Assembly (NCBI RefSeq): GCF_019393635.1
Contig: NC_057861.1
Span: forward strand, 545,634,711-545,698,710
Direction: 5' to 3'
DNA: 64,000 bases
Source of the DNA: Dromiciops gliroides
Taxonomy: Eukaryota > Chordata > Mammalia > Microbiotheria > Microbiotheriidae
Shown here piece after piece: positions 26,925 through 33,286 of this stretch (positions are counted from its first letter, which is position 1; every line of letters begins with the position of its first letter). The notes beneath the pieces are model-generated. The model worked only from the letters and a program-made list of their open reading frames with translations, ran no database searches and had not been told where the DNA came from. Position numbers and translations under genes: made by a program.

Positions 26925-29900
26925 TGCAACAAACATTTTATTTTTTCCAGTTACATGTAAGGGTAGTTTTCAACATTCATTTTCATAAAATTTAGAGTTC
27001 CAAATTTTTTCCCTCCCTCCCTCCATTTCCTCCCCCCTCCACAGGACAGCAACCAGATTATATATGTACAATCCACAAGTGCTCTTTTTATCTGTTCTTT
27101 CTATAGGGGTGGATAGTAAGCTTTGTCATTAGTCCCTTGGGATTGTCTTGGATCATTGCATTGCTGAGAATAGTTAAGTCATTCACAATTGCTCATTGAA
27201 CAATACTGCTATCACTATGCACAATGTCCTCCCAGCTCTGCTCACTTCACTATACATCAGTTCCTGAGTCTTTCCAGGTTTTTCTGGGATCATCCTGGTT
27301 GTCATTTCCTATAGCACAATACCATTCCACTACAATCATATACCACAGCTTCTTCAGTTATTCCTCAATTGATGAACATTCCTTTGATTCTCAATTCTTA
27401 GCCTCCACCAAGAGTTGCTATAAATATATTCTGTACATTTTCCCCCCTTTTCTCTTTTTCATGATTACTATTGTTAACTGTTTCCCTTCCATCCTCTTCC
27501 CTTTCCCATGATATTTTTTCTATTATCCATCTTCTTTCATCCTATCCCTCTTCAAAAGGGATTTGCTTCTGTCTGTCCCCTCCCCTACTCTGGCCTTCCT
27601 TCTTTTGCCCCTTTCTTTTTATCCCCTTCCCCTCCTATTTTCCTGCAGGGTTAGCGAGATTACTCCACCCAATTGAGTATATATCTTGTTCCCTCCTTGA
27701 GCCAATTCTGATGAATGTTAGGCTTATTTACTGCCCAGATTAAATAGATTACTCCACCCACTTGGGTGTGTGTGTTAATCCCTCCTTGAGTCAACTCTGA
27801 TGAGTTTAAGGTTTTTGAGTCTTTTCTGATGAGTGTAAAATTCATTTACTGCCCTGTTCCTCCCCTATCCCTTCCCCCACTCCATAAGCCTTTACCTGTT
27901 TCTTTCATGTAGGATTTCACCTCTGCCCTTCCCCCCCCCCACAGTATTCCCCATCAACCCTCAATTTAACCCTAAAGATGTCATCATGGGGCAGCTAGGT
28001 GACACAGTGGACAAAGTATCCTCCCTAGACCCATGGGGATCCCAGCCAAAACCTGGCCTCAGACACAAGACAGTCACCCACTTCATGGCCTCAAGTATGT
28101 CCCCCAACTCCAATTTTTTCTGGTTCTCTAAGGTCTTGTATTTGAAAGTCAAATTTGCCATTCAGTTTAGGTCTTTTCATCATGAATACCTGAAAGTCCT
28201 CTTTTTCATTAAAGTTCCATTTTTTTCCTCTGAAAGATTATGCTGAGTTTTTTCTGGGTAGGTGATTCTTGGTTGTAATTCCAATTCTTTTGCCCTCTGG
28301 AATATCATATTCCAAGCCCTCTAGCCCTTTAATATAGGAGCTTCTAGATCTTGTGCTATCCTGACTGGGGCTCCACAGTACTTGAATTCATTCTTTTTGG
28401 CAGCTTGCAATATTTTCTCTTTGATCTGAGAGCTCTGGAATTTGGCTATAATATTCCTAGGAGTTTTCCTTTTTTTCCTTTTTCTGGAGGTGATTGATAG
28501 ATTCTTTCAATTTCCATTTTACCTTTTGCTTCTAAAATGTCAGGGCAATTTTCTCTGACAATTTCTTGGAAGATGATATCTAAGCTCTTTCCTTGATCAT
28601 GGTTTTCAGGTAGGCCAATAATTTTCAAATTATCTCTCCTGGACCTATTTTCCAGGTCAGAAGCTTTTCCCAGAAGATATTTCACATTGCCCTCTATTTT
28701 TTATTCATTTGGATTTGCTTTATTGTGTCTTGATTTCTCATAAAGTCACTAGCTTCCATTTAGTCAATCATAATTCTTAGACAATTTTTTTTTGTCAGAG
28801 AGCTTTTGTACCTCCTTTTCCGTTTGGTCAATTTGGCTTTTCAAGCTGTTAACTTTTTTTCTCATGTCTTTCCTGCATCACTCTCATTTCTCTTTCCATT
28901 TTTTATTCTACCTCTCTAACTTTATCTTCAAAGTCCTTTTTGAGCTCCTCTGTGGCCTGATACCAATTCATATTTTACTTGGAAGCTTTAGATGTAGGGA
29001 CCCTGATGTTGACATCTTCCTCTGAGGGTGCACCTCGATCTTCCTTGTCACTAAAGAAACTTTCTATGGTCCTCACCTTTCTCTGTCTGCTCATCTTGCC
29101 TTTCTTTGACTTGCCTTTTAGCTCCTTAAAGTGGGGCACTGTTTCCAGGCTGCAGTATCCCAAGCTTCAGAAGTCCCAGGTGGTATGATTTAAGGAGAAT
29201 CAGGTTCTTCACTCTCCTGGCCTGTTTCCTGGTCCATAGATGACCCCAGACCAACTTGCTAATCAACCAGCTTTGTGCGTTGTGGTTGTCAGCTCTGATG
29301 AGCCTGTGCCCCTCGCCTACCTGGGCCACTGCTACTCAAGCCTACCTCCTGGTTCCCAGCAGGGGTGAAAAACCTAAGTTCTGTCTCAGCACCAGCATAG
29401 ACCCCTGTAGTCTCCCCGCTGCCCAGGGCTTAGCCCTCTCAACAGACTATGAGCTTAGTTCCAGATGACACTGGTGCTTCAGCTGATTCAGAGGCTCTGG
29501 GGGTCTCCTTCTCTGGTGAGGCCTTCCTGGGACTGGATCTGTGTCAGGGTGACTGTGGGGTTGGGCTCCACTCCTGTCTCAGCACAGCAGCTCCCTCTTT
29601 CCAACCTTCCAAGAGGTTCTTGGTTAGAAGATGATTTCAGCACATTCTTCTGTGGGTTTTGCTGCTTCAGGCATTATCCTATGGCATTATTGTGATGTTT
29701 TATAGAGCAATCCTGTCAAGCGTTTGAGAGCTCACTGCCTTTCCTCCCTCTAATCCATTTTTAAACTTTTGTTGCTGTGCTAATAAAGGGACTTTAGCAA
29801 TAGGACAAAACATGCAAGAATAACCAGTTTCTCTTTTTTCTCTTCCTTCCTCCTTCCCTCCCTGCCTCCCTCCCTTCCTTCCTTCCTTCCTTCCTCCCTC

Positions 29901-30093
29901 CCTTCTTTCCTTCCTTCCATTCTTCCTTCCATCCTTCCTTCCTTTTTCCCTTAATTCCTTCTTTCCTTCCTTCTTCTCCTCGTACACCCATGCTCTCTTT
30001 CCCTTAATTTAGTGGTCTTTTGAGGAAGAAGAATCTGATGAACAAGAGGACCTTTCTGTTCAAGATTGGGGAAAAACCAAGGAAGAATTGTAA
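585..30093 (+). CDS. PDILT: PDILT, protein disulfide isomerase-like, testis expressed (3' nine coding exons; 5' end outside window)
   Basis: Coding exons are 585-718, 7173-7310, 9404-9514, 9605-9730, 11981-12178, 17265-17385, 20276-20454, 24070-24156 and 30013-30093. All have AG/GT borders and compatible phases, and they join into about 390 residues without a stop. The order is: end of the a domain with the start of b (IGFFE), b, b', then the a' thioredoxin fold ([25 protein letters not shown]), a short acidic tail and C-terminal KEEL. KEEL is an ER-retrieval signal and is also the human PDILT ending. The usual CGHC active site is SYEC here, so the a' domain cannot form a normal dithiol. Family knowledge: PDILT is a redox-poor chaperone of male germ cells that works with calmegin/CALR3 on sperm surface proteins such as ADAM3. 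The signal peptide and most of the first a domain lie upstream of the window. The acidic tail looks shorter than the human one as I remember it, so a missed exon in the last intron is possible. Confidence 0.93.
1258..1520 (-). repeat. MIR/THER-type SINE
   Basis: Minus-strand MIR: gctagggactgtgctaagca, ataaggaaactaaggcagagg, tcacacagctagtaagtg, ttgaattcaggtcttcctga. The rest of the 719-7172 intron up to 3800 holds further worn repeats and no exon. Confidence 0.65.
2000..2260 (+). repeat. Marsupial MIR-like SINE with 'gaaatggcaaaccactccag' tail
   Basis: A tRNA/MIR-like head (aaacctgagttcaaatctgg) is joined to a tail gagaaggaaatggcaaacc..gtcatgaagagccggac..actgaacaa. The same tail recurs at 48870-48975 and, reversed, at 39640-39750 and 63255-63310, so it is a dispersed marsupial SINE. 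Confidence 0.6.
2340..2760 (+). repeat. Ancient dispersed repeat ('aatagggagccactga' family)
   Basis: The phrase ggtaatagggagccactga occurs at about 2704 and again at about 62722 with similar context. Related text is at 22030-22340 and 58150-58400. The family was not identified; it resembles the tail of an old LINE. Confidence 0.4.
3847..3994 (-). mobile_element. Marsupial tRNA-derived SINE (WSINE/Mar1 type)
   Basis: Minus copy: poly-T, caatgagggttaagtgacc, gggtcacacaa, tttgaactcaggtcctcctg, ccacctagctgcccc. Confidence 0.85.
4220..4830 (-). mobile_element. Endogenous retroviral LTR (minus), boundaries approximate
   Basis: Read on the minus strand this has full LTR promoter logic: repeated CCAAT boxes (aaccaatcatgtt, twice), a TATA box (tatataaag, 4363-4371), then AATAAA (4274-4279) 90 bases later, followed by a U5-like segment. 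No target duplication could be fixed, and no internal gene is seen beside it, so it is probably a solo LTR. Confidence 0.6.
4960..5910 (+). mobile_element. L1 3' end (ORF2 C-terminus remnant and 3' UTR), interrupted by a SINE
   Basis: Contains gaattggaaacaaagtagat, ggggaatggctaaacaaatt, gtgatacatgaatgtaatgg and ggaaagaacaaccacaaaac, the typical 3' end of marsupial L1. It is split by the SINE at 5582-5729 and ends in an A-rich tail near 5900. From 5911 to 7172 the intron holds only a worn minus MIR (about 6400-6560) and unique sequence. Confidence 0.7.
5582..5729 (-). mobile_element. Marsupial SINE inserted in L1
   Basis: Minus WSINE-type copy with target duplication cagacttttt / cagacattttt. 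Inserted into the L1 3' UTR. Confidence 0.85.
7173..7310 (+). CDS. PDILT: PDILT exon: b domain
   Basis: 46 codons, phase 0 at both ends, between aatag and cag|gtatga. The peptide starts [16 protein letters not shown] and ends [10 protein letters not shown], which follows the PDI b-domain pattern (helix, then FGVT.., then ..VVFQ). Confidence 0.9.
7768..8165. repeat. Marsupial SINE-like repeat ('cctcactttctcttccagaatcat' family)
   Basis: Shares with 31945-32075 the phrases gacttgaatttaagtgagg, cctcactttctc and tccagtggcaa. Fragments also occur near 50370-50440 (ggtcctctttgagca..aaggacaaacaccacc). Probably an RTE-tailed marsupial SINE; the name is uncertain. Confidence 0.45.
8355..8460 (+). repeat. 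L2-type LINE 3' tail
   Basis: aactccatgaaggcaggg..atctcctagcacctggcataca..gtacttaaacatttg is the standard L2 3' end. Similar tails are at 18280-18410, 37500-37920, 38935-39190 and 63855-64000. Confidence 0.6.
8804..8980 (-). mobile_element. Marsupial SINE
   Basis: Minus WSINE-type copy with target duplication ttaagaatgaactctt / ttaagcatggactctt and a G/T-rich tail. Confidence 0.85.
9065..9291. repeat. Short DNA-transposon-like repeat, copy 1
   Basis: Begins aggttttttaacctgaggtc and ends near aaaaaaggttaaaa, with an inner block ttttctttgtaatcataggtg. Two more copies are at 44968-45175 and 54372-54579. Ends form a terminal inverted repeat (gggttcttaacct type) as in hAT MITEs. Confidence 0.45.
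9404..9514 (+). CDS. PDILT: PDILT exon: b domain end
   Basis: 37 codons, phase 0 at both ends, acceptor ctcaag, donor gag|gtcagt. The peptide runs from [18 protein letters not shown] to DLVIEYSIE and supplies the last strand and helix of domain b and the start of b'. Confidence 0.85.
9605..9730 (+). CDS. PDILT: PDILT exon: b' domain start
   Basis: 42 codons, phase 0, acceptor tatttcag, donor aag|gtctgt. The peptide [20 protein letters not shown] begins b'. In PDI relatives b' forms the main peptide-binding pocket. It contains an NST sequon. Confidence 0.9.
10219..10674 (-). pseudogene. 7SL (SRP) RNA retropseudogene, interrupted by a SINE
   Basis: Read on the minus strand from 10674, the landmarks of signal recognition particle RNA follow in order: gcctggcgtgatgg, then gatcaggtatcc and actaagt (10561-10579), the S-domain run ending ggaggggtgaac (about 10495-10506), gccgatcagta (about 10275) and ccctgggcaagaccc (about 10233-10246). 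A run of A follows the 3' end. Without the SINE at 10309-10470 and its 13-base duplication it is about 281 nt, close to the usual 300. The S domain is present, so it is not an Alu/B1-type SINE. Many substitutions and no flanking promoter evidence make it a dead copy. Confidence 0.85.
10309..10470 (-). mobile_element. Marsupial SINE splitting the 7SL pseudogene
   Basis: Minus WSINE-type copy with exact 13-base target duplication aaccttcatttct at 10296-10308 and 10471-10483. Joining the flanks restores continuous 7SL sequence. Confidence 0.93.
11500..11625. repeat. GA-rich low-complexity tract
   Basis: Almost pure purine (ggagga/gaagag units) over about 120 bases; open in several frames only because of composition. 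Between 10675 and 11980 no exon was recognised. Confidence 0.9.
11981..12178 (+). CDS. PDILT: PDILT exon: b' domain core
   Basis: 66 codons, phase 0, acceptor ttttggcag, donor aag|gtttag. It starts [13 protein letters not shown] and ends [10 protein letters not shown]. The pattern LIFLIVNTD...VLEYFQI...VRILNL is the standard PDI b' beta-alpha-beta run. Confidence 0.92.
12977..13172. mobile_element. Tc1/mariner-type MITE
   Basis: 196 bases flanked by TA at 12975-12976 and 13173-13174. The left end cagggtgggacaa and the reverse complement of the right end cagggtgagtcaa match, and both arms contain tttaataact further in. No coding capacity. Confidence 0.7.
13232..13495 (+). repeat. MIR/THER-type SINE, near full length
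   Basis: Runs from gtagctaggtggggcaatgg through ttcaaatctatcctcagac, gaccctgggcaagttactt and ggttgttgtgaggatcaaat to gcacatagtaggagc-like tail. Confidence 0.7.
13918..14890 (-). mobile_element. Candidate endogenous retroviral LTR (minus), low certainty
   Basis: The block differs from its surroundings: it is CpG-bearing and pyrimidine-rich, with a TATA-like tatatata at about 14611, an AATAAA on the minus strand near 14123, and at its left edge a 'cacggtcgccattcaaatg' sequence resembling a reversed LTR/primer-site junction. No duplication or inner retroviral gene was seen. Confidence 0.35.
14930..16195 (+). mobile_element. HAL1-like (L1 ORF1-only) element, 5'-truncated
   Basis: Starts inside ORF1. 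Residues such as [34 protein letters not shown] and [11 protein letters not shown] match the L1 ORF1 C-terminal domain. About 900 bases of 3' UTR follow and end in an A-rich tail (aataaataaattaaaaaaag). No ORF2 lies between. A SINE-derived block is at 15495-15617. Confidence 0.7.
15495..15617 (-). repeat. SINE-derived block inside the HAL1-like 3' UTR, copy 1
   Basis: Reverse SINE remnant ending tttgtccactatgtcaccta, followed at once by catgatgacat. The minus-strand HAL1-like copy has the same junction at 27980-28020, so the block belongs to the element family. Confidence 0.65.
16303..16610. repeat. CT-rich low-complexity tract
   Basis: Polypyrimidine (tctctgtctc, ccctcctcc) for about 300 bases. 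Reading frames through it are compositional. Confidence 0.9.
16607..16842 (-). repeat. MIR/THER-type SINE
   Basis: cttgcaaagagctttatata, acagatgaggaaactgaacc, aaggtcacaaacctagtgtc, caggatttgaactcag, cacctagctgg. Confidence 0.7.
17265..17385 (+). CDS. PDILT: PDILT exon: b'-a' linker and start of a' domain
   Basis: 40 codons plus one base, acceptor ctcttttcag, donor tttt|gtaagt. The peptide runs [20 protein letters not shown] then [10 protein letters not shown]...AFVMF. This is the PDI linker followed by the [10 protein letters not shown] strand at the start of the second thioredoxin domain. The split tyrosine codon is completed by the next exon. Confidence 0.92.
17452..17865 (+). repeat. Two consecutive MIR/THER-type SINEs
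   Basis: The first (to about 17715) has ctgagttcaaatccagcctc and ggcaagtcattcaacc. The second repeats tttgcctcagtttcctcaac and ends cacatagtaggtgctatataa. From 17866 to 18540 the intron holds worn MIR/L2 pieces only. Confidence 0.6.
18544..18700 (+). mobile_element. Marsupial SINE
   Basis: Plus WSINE-type copy with duplication aaaagcatagtctt on both sides. 18715-20275 is otherwise unique intron with no exon seen. Confidence 0.9.
20276..20454 (+). CDS. PDILT: PDILT exon: a' domain active-site exon (SYEC)
   Basis: Two bases plus 59 codons, acceptor cttacag, donor ttg|gtgagg. It reads (Y)[17 protein letters not shown], then [13 protein letters not shown] and KYPFFKFFP. The first active-site cysteine is serine and only the second cysteine remains. 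The cis-proline loop region (YPFF) is conserved. Confidence 0.95.
21062..21117. repeat. (AC)n microsatellite
   Basis: About 28 uninterrupted CA units followed by a short CT tract, in a PDILT intron. Confidence 0.97.
21703..21829 (+). mobile_element. Marsupial SINE, 5'-truncated
   Basis: Starts at ggataaagcaccggccctag and continues to cctcattgccctacc. The tRNA-like head is missing. Confidence 0.8.
22571..22722 (+). mobile_element. Marsupial SINE in mariner relic (1)
   Basis: Plus copy with exact duplication gtcttaggacatg at 22558-22570 and 22723-22735. Confidence 0.93.
22834..22979 (-). mobile_element. Marsupial SINE in mariner relic (2)
   Basis: Minus copy with near-exact duplication tctcctaactta / tctccttactta. 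Confidence 0.88.
23438..23579 (-). mobile_element. Marsupial SINE in mariner relic (3)
   Basis: Minus copy with exact 17-base duplication atacttctgaagttatt at 23421-23437 and 23580-23596, lying in the right inverted repeat. Confidence 0.93.
23791..23920 (-). mobile_element. Marsupial SINE inserted in a MIR
   Basis: Minus copy with duplication cctcagttccct. It splits an older plus-strand MIR-like SINE (23690-23990). Confidence 0.85.
24070..24156 (+). CDS. PDILT: PDILT exon: end of a' domain
   Basis: 29 codons, phase 0, acceptor cttcctag, donor gag|gtaaag. The peptide [20 protein letters not shown] is the last strand and helix of the a' thioredoxin fold (Y.G.RTL..F..F...). It ends in an acidic stretch. 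Confidence 0.93.
24368..24402. repeat. (CA)n microsatellite
   Basis: About 17 CA units followed by gt/at-rich text, 210 bases after a PDILT exon. Confidence 0.95.
24609..24690. repeat. (CTC)n trinucleotide repeat
   Basis: About 26 nearly perfect CTC units, giving poly-Leu or poly-Arg shadow frames. Intronic in PDILT. Confidence 0.97.
24954..25108 (-). mobile_element. Marsupial SINE
   Basis: Minus copy, poly-T start, flanked by agtttctttatctct on both sides. Confidence 0.85.
25511..25657 (+). mobile_element. Marsupial SINE in L1 ORF2 (1)
   Basis: Plus copy with exact 17-base duplication agaaatgttagctacag at 25494-25510 and 25658-25674. Confidence 0.95.
25926..26106 (+). mobile_element. Marsupial SINE in L1 ORF2 (2)
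   Basis: Plus copy with an (aaac/aaat)n tail; flanks aacagtaga / aacgctaga look like a decayed duplication. Confidence 0.85.
26882..26924. repeat. (TTA)n microsatellite (tail of HAL1-like element)
   Basis: About 14 ATT units, grown from the element's 3' tail. Confidence 0.95.
26886..29748 (-). mobile_element. HAL1-like element (L1 ORF1-only), apparently full length
   Basis: On the minus strand: 5' UTR from about 29748 (starting gggaggaaaggcag), ORF1 remnant about 28760-28130 ([20 protein letters not shown] is the L1 ORF1 RRM-like region), then a 3' UTR including a SINE-derived block (27987-28085), two imperfect tandem blocks (about 27655-27860) and a 3' end ttacatgtaactggaaaaa with a (TAA)n tail at 26886-26924. 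Flanking tctaatacattt / tctaatccattt (26874-26885, 29749-29760) fits a target duplication. Length about 2.86 kb without ORF2. Confidence 0.65.
27987..28085 (+). repeat. SINE-derived block inside the HAL1-like 3' UTR, copy 2
   Basis: gggcagctaggtgacacagt and ggcctcagacacaagacagt with a diverged middle, preceded by atgtcatcatg. Same junction as in the copy at 15495-15617. Confidence 0.65.
29829..29985. repeat. (TTCC)n / CT-rich tract
   Basis: About 150 bases of ttcc and ccct units ending 27 bases before the PDILT terminal exon. It may extend that exon's polypyrimidine tract. Confidence 0.93.
30013..30093 (+). CDS. PDILT: PDILT terminal exon: acidic tail with KEEL
   Basis: 26 codons plus TAA, acceptor cccttaatttag. 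The peptide begins [16 protein letters not shown] and ends GKTKEEL. The acidic tail followed by a KDEL-type tetrapeptide marks a lumenal ER protein. Confidence 0.93.
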   Translation, partial: WSFEEEESDEQEDLSVQDWGKTKEEL

Positions 30094-30192
30094 CCCCCAT
30101 AATTCCAGGAAGGAAAGAAGATATGCATCATTTATAAGCCACAGCACACATACGATTTCTTTATTCTGAGTGAAAATATTCTAAGAGAAAAT

Positions 30193-30198
30193 AATAAA
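30193..30198 (+). terminator. PDILT: PDILT polyadenylation signal
   Basis: AATAAA lies 100 bases after the PDILT stop, with a t/g-rich stretch (cttgtctcc) about 30 bases further on. This gives a short 3' UTR of about 120 bases. Confidence 0.7.
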
Positions 30199-30530
30199 GT
30201 CCCAGAATTCAAAATCTCTACTTGACCTTGTCTCCTCTATAGTTGTCATCCTGGTCTGGAAATCACTCTCCAGTTTATCCCAACTTTTGTTCTTCAAATT
30301 CAGGCCCATCTTCCTTGCAGAGACACTGGTAGAGAGCTGCCACAACACCAGGGCCGTGGCCTCTCAGGCCAAGGTCATGAAATGGGTAAGAGGAGCTTGG
30401 CTGCTGAGATGGTTTCACAATTACTAAGGACTTTGATGATGCTTTCTGGTGAGAACAACTCACCTGTGCCTCTCTTAGAACTCTGGACACTTCATGGCCA
30501 AAAGGTGGATCATTTGGTCACCAATGTAGT

Positions 30531-30679
30531 CTTTTTTTTTTTTTATGAGGCAATTGGGGTTAAGTGACTTGCCCAGGGTCACACAGCTAGTAAGTGTTAA
30601 GTGTCTGAGGTCAGATTTGAACTCGGGTCCTCCTGATTCCAGGGCCAGTACTCTATCCACTGTGTCACCTAGCTGCCCC
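30531..30679 (-). mobile_element. Marsupial SINE
   Basis: Minus copy with duplication tgtagtctttttt, in the PDILT-UMOD intergenic region. Confidence 0.88.
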
Positions 30680-31069
30680 TGTAGTCTTTTTTAATAAGTG
30701 TTAATGCTACCTTTCATTTTTTACACCACAGTTATACTGCATCTATCCATTCACCACTGAATCTTCCCTTAGAAGAATATTACATTCATGTATTGAAATT
30801 TCCTCAACCAATTCCCATTTTATTCAGCAGCCATTTGGTTTACTTTTTTGCTACTACAAGAAGTCCTGCTATTAATATTATGGTATATGTGGAATCCTTC
30901 TTTCTTTGACCTCTTCAAAGCATATAGCCAGTAATACCTAATGAAGTCTTTAATACCCCTGCAATGGGTTTGCAAAAGAAATGGACACGTTTTATCACAA
31001 GTCATGGGGTTCTTTTTTCCCAAAGGGAATTAAATTGAAGTTTTTTATCCTCTCCATTATTCCACTCTT

Positions 31070-31239
31070 TTTGTTTTTGTTTTTGTTTTTTTTTTTAGTG
31101 AGGCAATTGGGGTTAAGTGACTTGCCCAGGGTCACACAGCTAGTAAGTGTGTGTTAAGTGTCTGAGGCCGGATTTGAACTCAGGTACTCCTGACTCCAGG
31201 GCCGGTGCTCTATCCACTCACTGCACCATCTAGCTGCCC
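31070..31239 (-). mobile_element. Marsupial SINE
   Basis: Minus copy with exact 16-base duplication ccattattccactctt at 31054-31069 and 31240-31255. It has small internal duplications (gtgtgt, cactca). Confidence 0.93.
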
Positions 31240-31419
31240 CCATTATTCCACTCTTAAACTCCAAAAGTTAAGTATCTCCTTTTTGAGGGAGGTGTTTAAT
31301 ATACAATGGCAAGTAAATGTTTCTACCAATATTGGCCAAGTAAGGTGATATCAGTTTGTATCACTTTCAGATCTGGTTTAGGTTAGGTCTCTCTAAAACA
31401 GCCATTTTTAGATTATGCA

Positions 31420-31680
31420 TAAGATAATGATGATATAATTCTCATCTATCGAGTGCTTAAAAAGCACAAAGCCCTTTTAAAATTTTATCTTATTTTATCC
31501 TCACAAACCCCCGAGAAATAGGTGCTATTTTGTCTCCATTTTACAGCTGTGGAAGCTGAGGCAAAGAGAAGTTAAGTGACTTGTTCATGGCCACACAGTT
31601 ATTAAGTGTCTAAGGCTGGATTTTAACTCATCTTCTGGACCCCAGACACTGCACTCTATCCATTGTACTACCTAGCTGGT
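31420..31680 (-). repeat. MIR/THER-type SINE
   Basis: gtgcttaaaaagcacaaagc, cattttacagctgtggaagc, ttaagtgacttgttcatggc, ctacctagctgg. A second MIR-like piece follows (31740-31920), then the 'cctcactctctcctccagag' repeat (31945-32075). 32080-33060 is mostly unique and may hold UMOD control elements. Confidence 0.65.
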
Positions 31681-33059
31681 CTCAGATGGCCCCAGGGTTA
31701 AGGAAATGAATGGCAAATAGAAAGTGATCCCTGGACTGCTTATTCCTAGGATCTTAGATCTATATCTGAAAGGCATCTCTATGACCATCAAGTCCAATGC
31801 CTTCATCTTATGGATGAGAAAACTGGGAGTCTGGGTTAAGTGACTTGCCCATAGTCACACAGGTAATAAACATAAGAGGTGAGATCTGAACCCAGGCTCT
31901 CTGACTCTAGAGCATTGTACCCCCATGTCAGTTGATCACTTATCTTTTGAAAGGTGGTGATGTCATGACTTGCACTGAATTGGATTTAAGTGAGGGAGGG
32001 GTGTTCAAGGTCACCAACCTCACTCTCTCCTCCAGAGCCATCTGGGTCCAGTGGCAAGTTATACATCAGGATGACTAGATATGACCCTGGATGTTTAAGG
32101 TAATTGCCTCAGTGTTTCATCTATAAAATGGGATCAGACTTAAAGGTCTCAAAGACCCTTCCAGCTCTAAGTCTGTGCTCTCATGATCCTTTGGAGCTGA
32201 AAATGAAGTAAAGTCTTTCTCTAAGTATTGCAAAATCCAACACGGCAACCTTTTTTAAAAAAAATATCTATTTAAAATTTTTTTTAATTTAATTTTTTTA
32301 TTTTCATGGCAACCTTTTCCAAAATTTTTGGCATAATCTTTGGAGGTAGTGAACACCTCTTTGTGGAACCCTGGCCTCCACTTGGGGATTGTTCTCACAC
32401 CGGAGCCTTCTGGTTAATCGCATTCATCACGAGTTGCCCCTTACATTGACTCTAGTTAGCCAACTGCTTCTTGGCCAGGATTACTCCATGGCAGGAAGTC
32501 TAAAGACTTCGGAGGTCATGGCAGCTGGTGGAGGGCTGAGCCTTTGTTTGCATGCCAGAACTGTTCTTGCCCATTGGAACCTGTGATTATGTGTGAGTGT
32601 TCCTGGCACCTTAGATGCTATGGTGTGGAACTAATAGGGGGTGGTACTCATCTCAGGGGGCAATGTGATGAGAAGAATGAGCTTTCTGGGAAAAGCCAGC
32701 CCCAGATTCCAGCTAAAAGTTAACACGGGCAAGTCACTATGTCCTAGCTCCCCCTGGTCCTTAGTTGAGTTTGGGTCCACCACCTCTGATTGAAGCAGAG
32801 AAATAGCCTCAGGCTAAGGAATTTGCTCAGTCTAGGCAGAATGCTGGATGCCAGAGTGGTTTTTATTCAAGGCACATTCAAAGCTCACCTGCTTATGCCT
32901 CAGGGCTGCATGAGGGGTTAGGGTACTGTGCCCATTGTGCCCTTGTTGGTGACTGAGAGAAGATGGACAACACCCTGGGCACTACCTCCTTGGTTAATCT
33001 CTAACAGCAATCACTTGCTGCTCAAAGGTACAAAGTCAAGGACGTTTTTATTTCCAGAC

Positions 33060-33257
33060 AAGGGCATAACCCACTATGAGTTAATTTAGTGCAGGTCAAA
33101 GCAAAGGAGCAAAATCAGCCTGGTGAGAAAAGGAAAACAAAGTGTGAAATGCCTCCATTTAAAACAAACCCAAACCCCAAGAAACAAACTGAATGGAGGT
33201 GTGGCCTCCTGCCCCGTTGGTGCTATACATATATTATATAGAGGGAAAATGCTTGGG
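33060..33257 (+). promoter_or_regulatory. UMOD: UMOD proximal promoter
   Basis: A TATA-like block (atatattatataga, about 33229-33242) sits just upstream of a short exon that ends in a good donor at 33286. Further up are a gttaattta motif at 33080-33088, resembling an HNF1 half site, and AGGTCAAAG at 33093-33101, resembling a nuclear-receptor half site. UMOD expression in the thick ascending limb is known to depend on HNF1B. Which of these motifs is bound here is inference. Confidence 0.5.
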
Positions 33258-33286
33258 AACTGAGTCACTCATCAGTTCAATCTCAG
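33258..33286 (+). other. UMOD: UMOD non-coding exon 1 (start site estimated)
   Basis: The segment ends tctcag|gtaaga, a strong donor, and begins at about the expected distance from the TATA-like block. UMOD in other mammals also starts with a non-coding exon. The 5' edge is an estimate. Confidence 0.45.
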
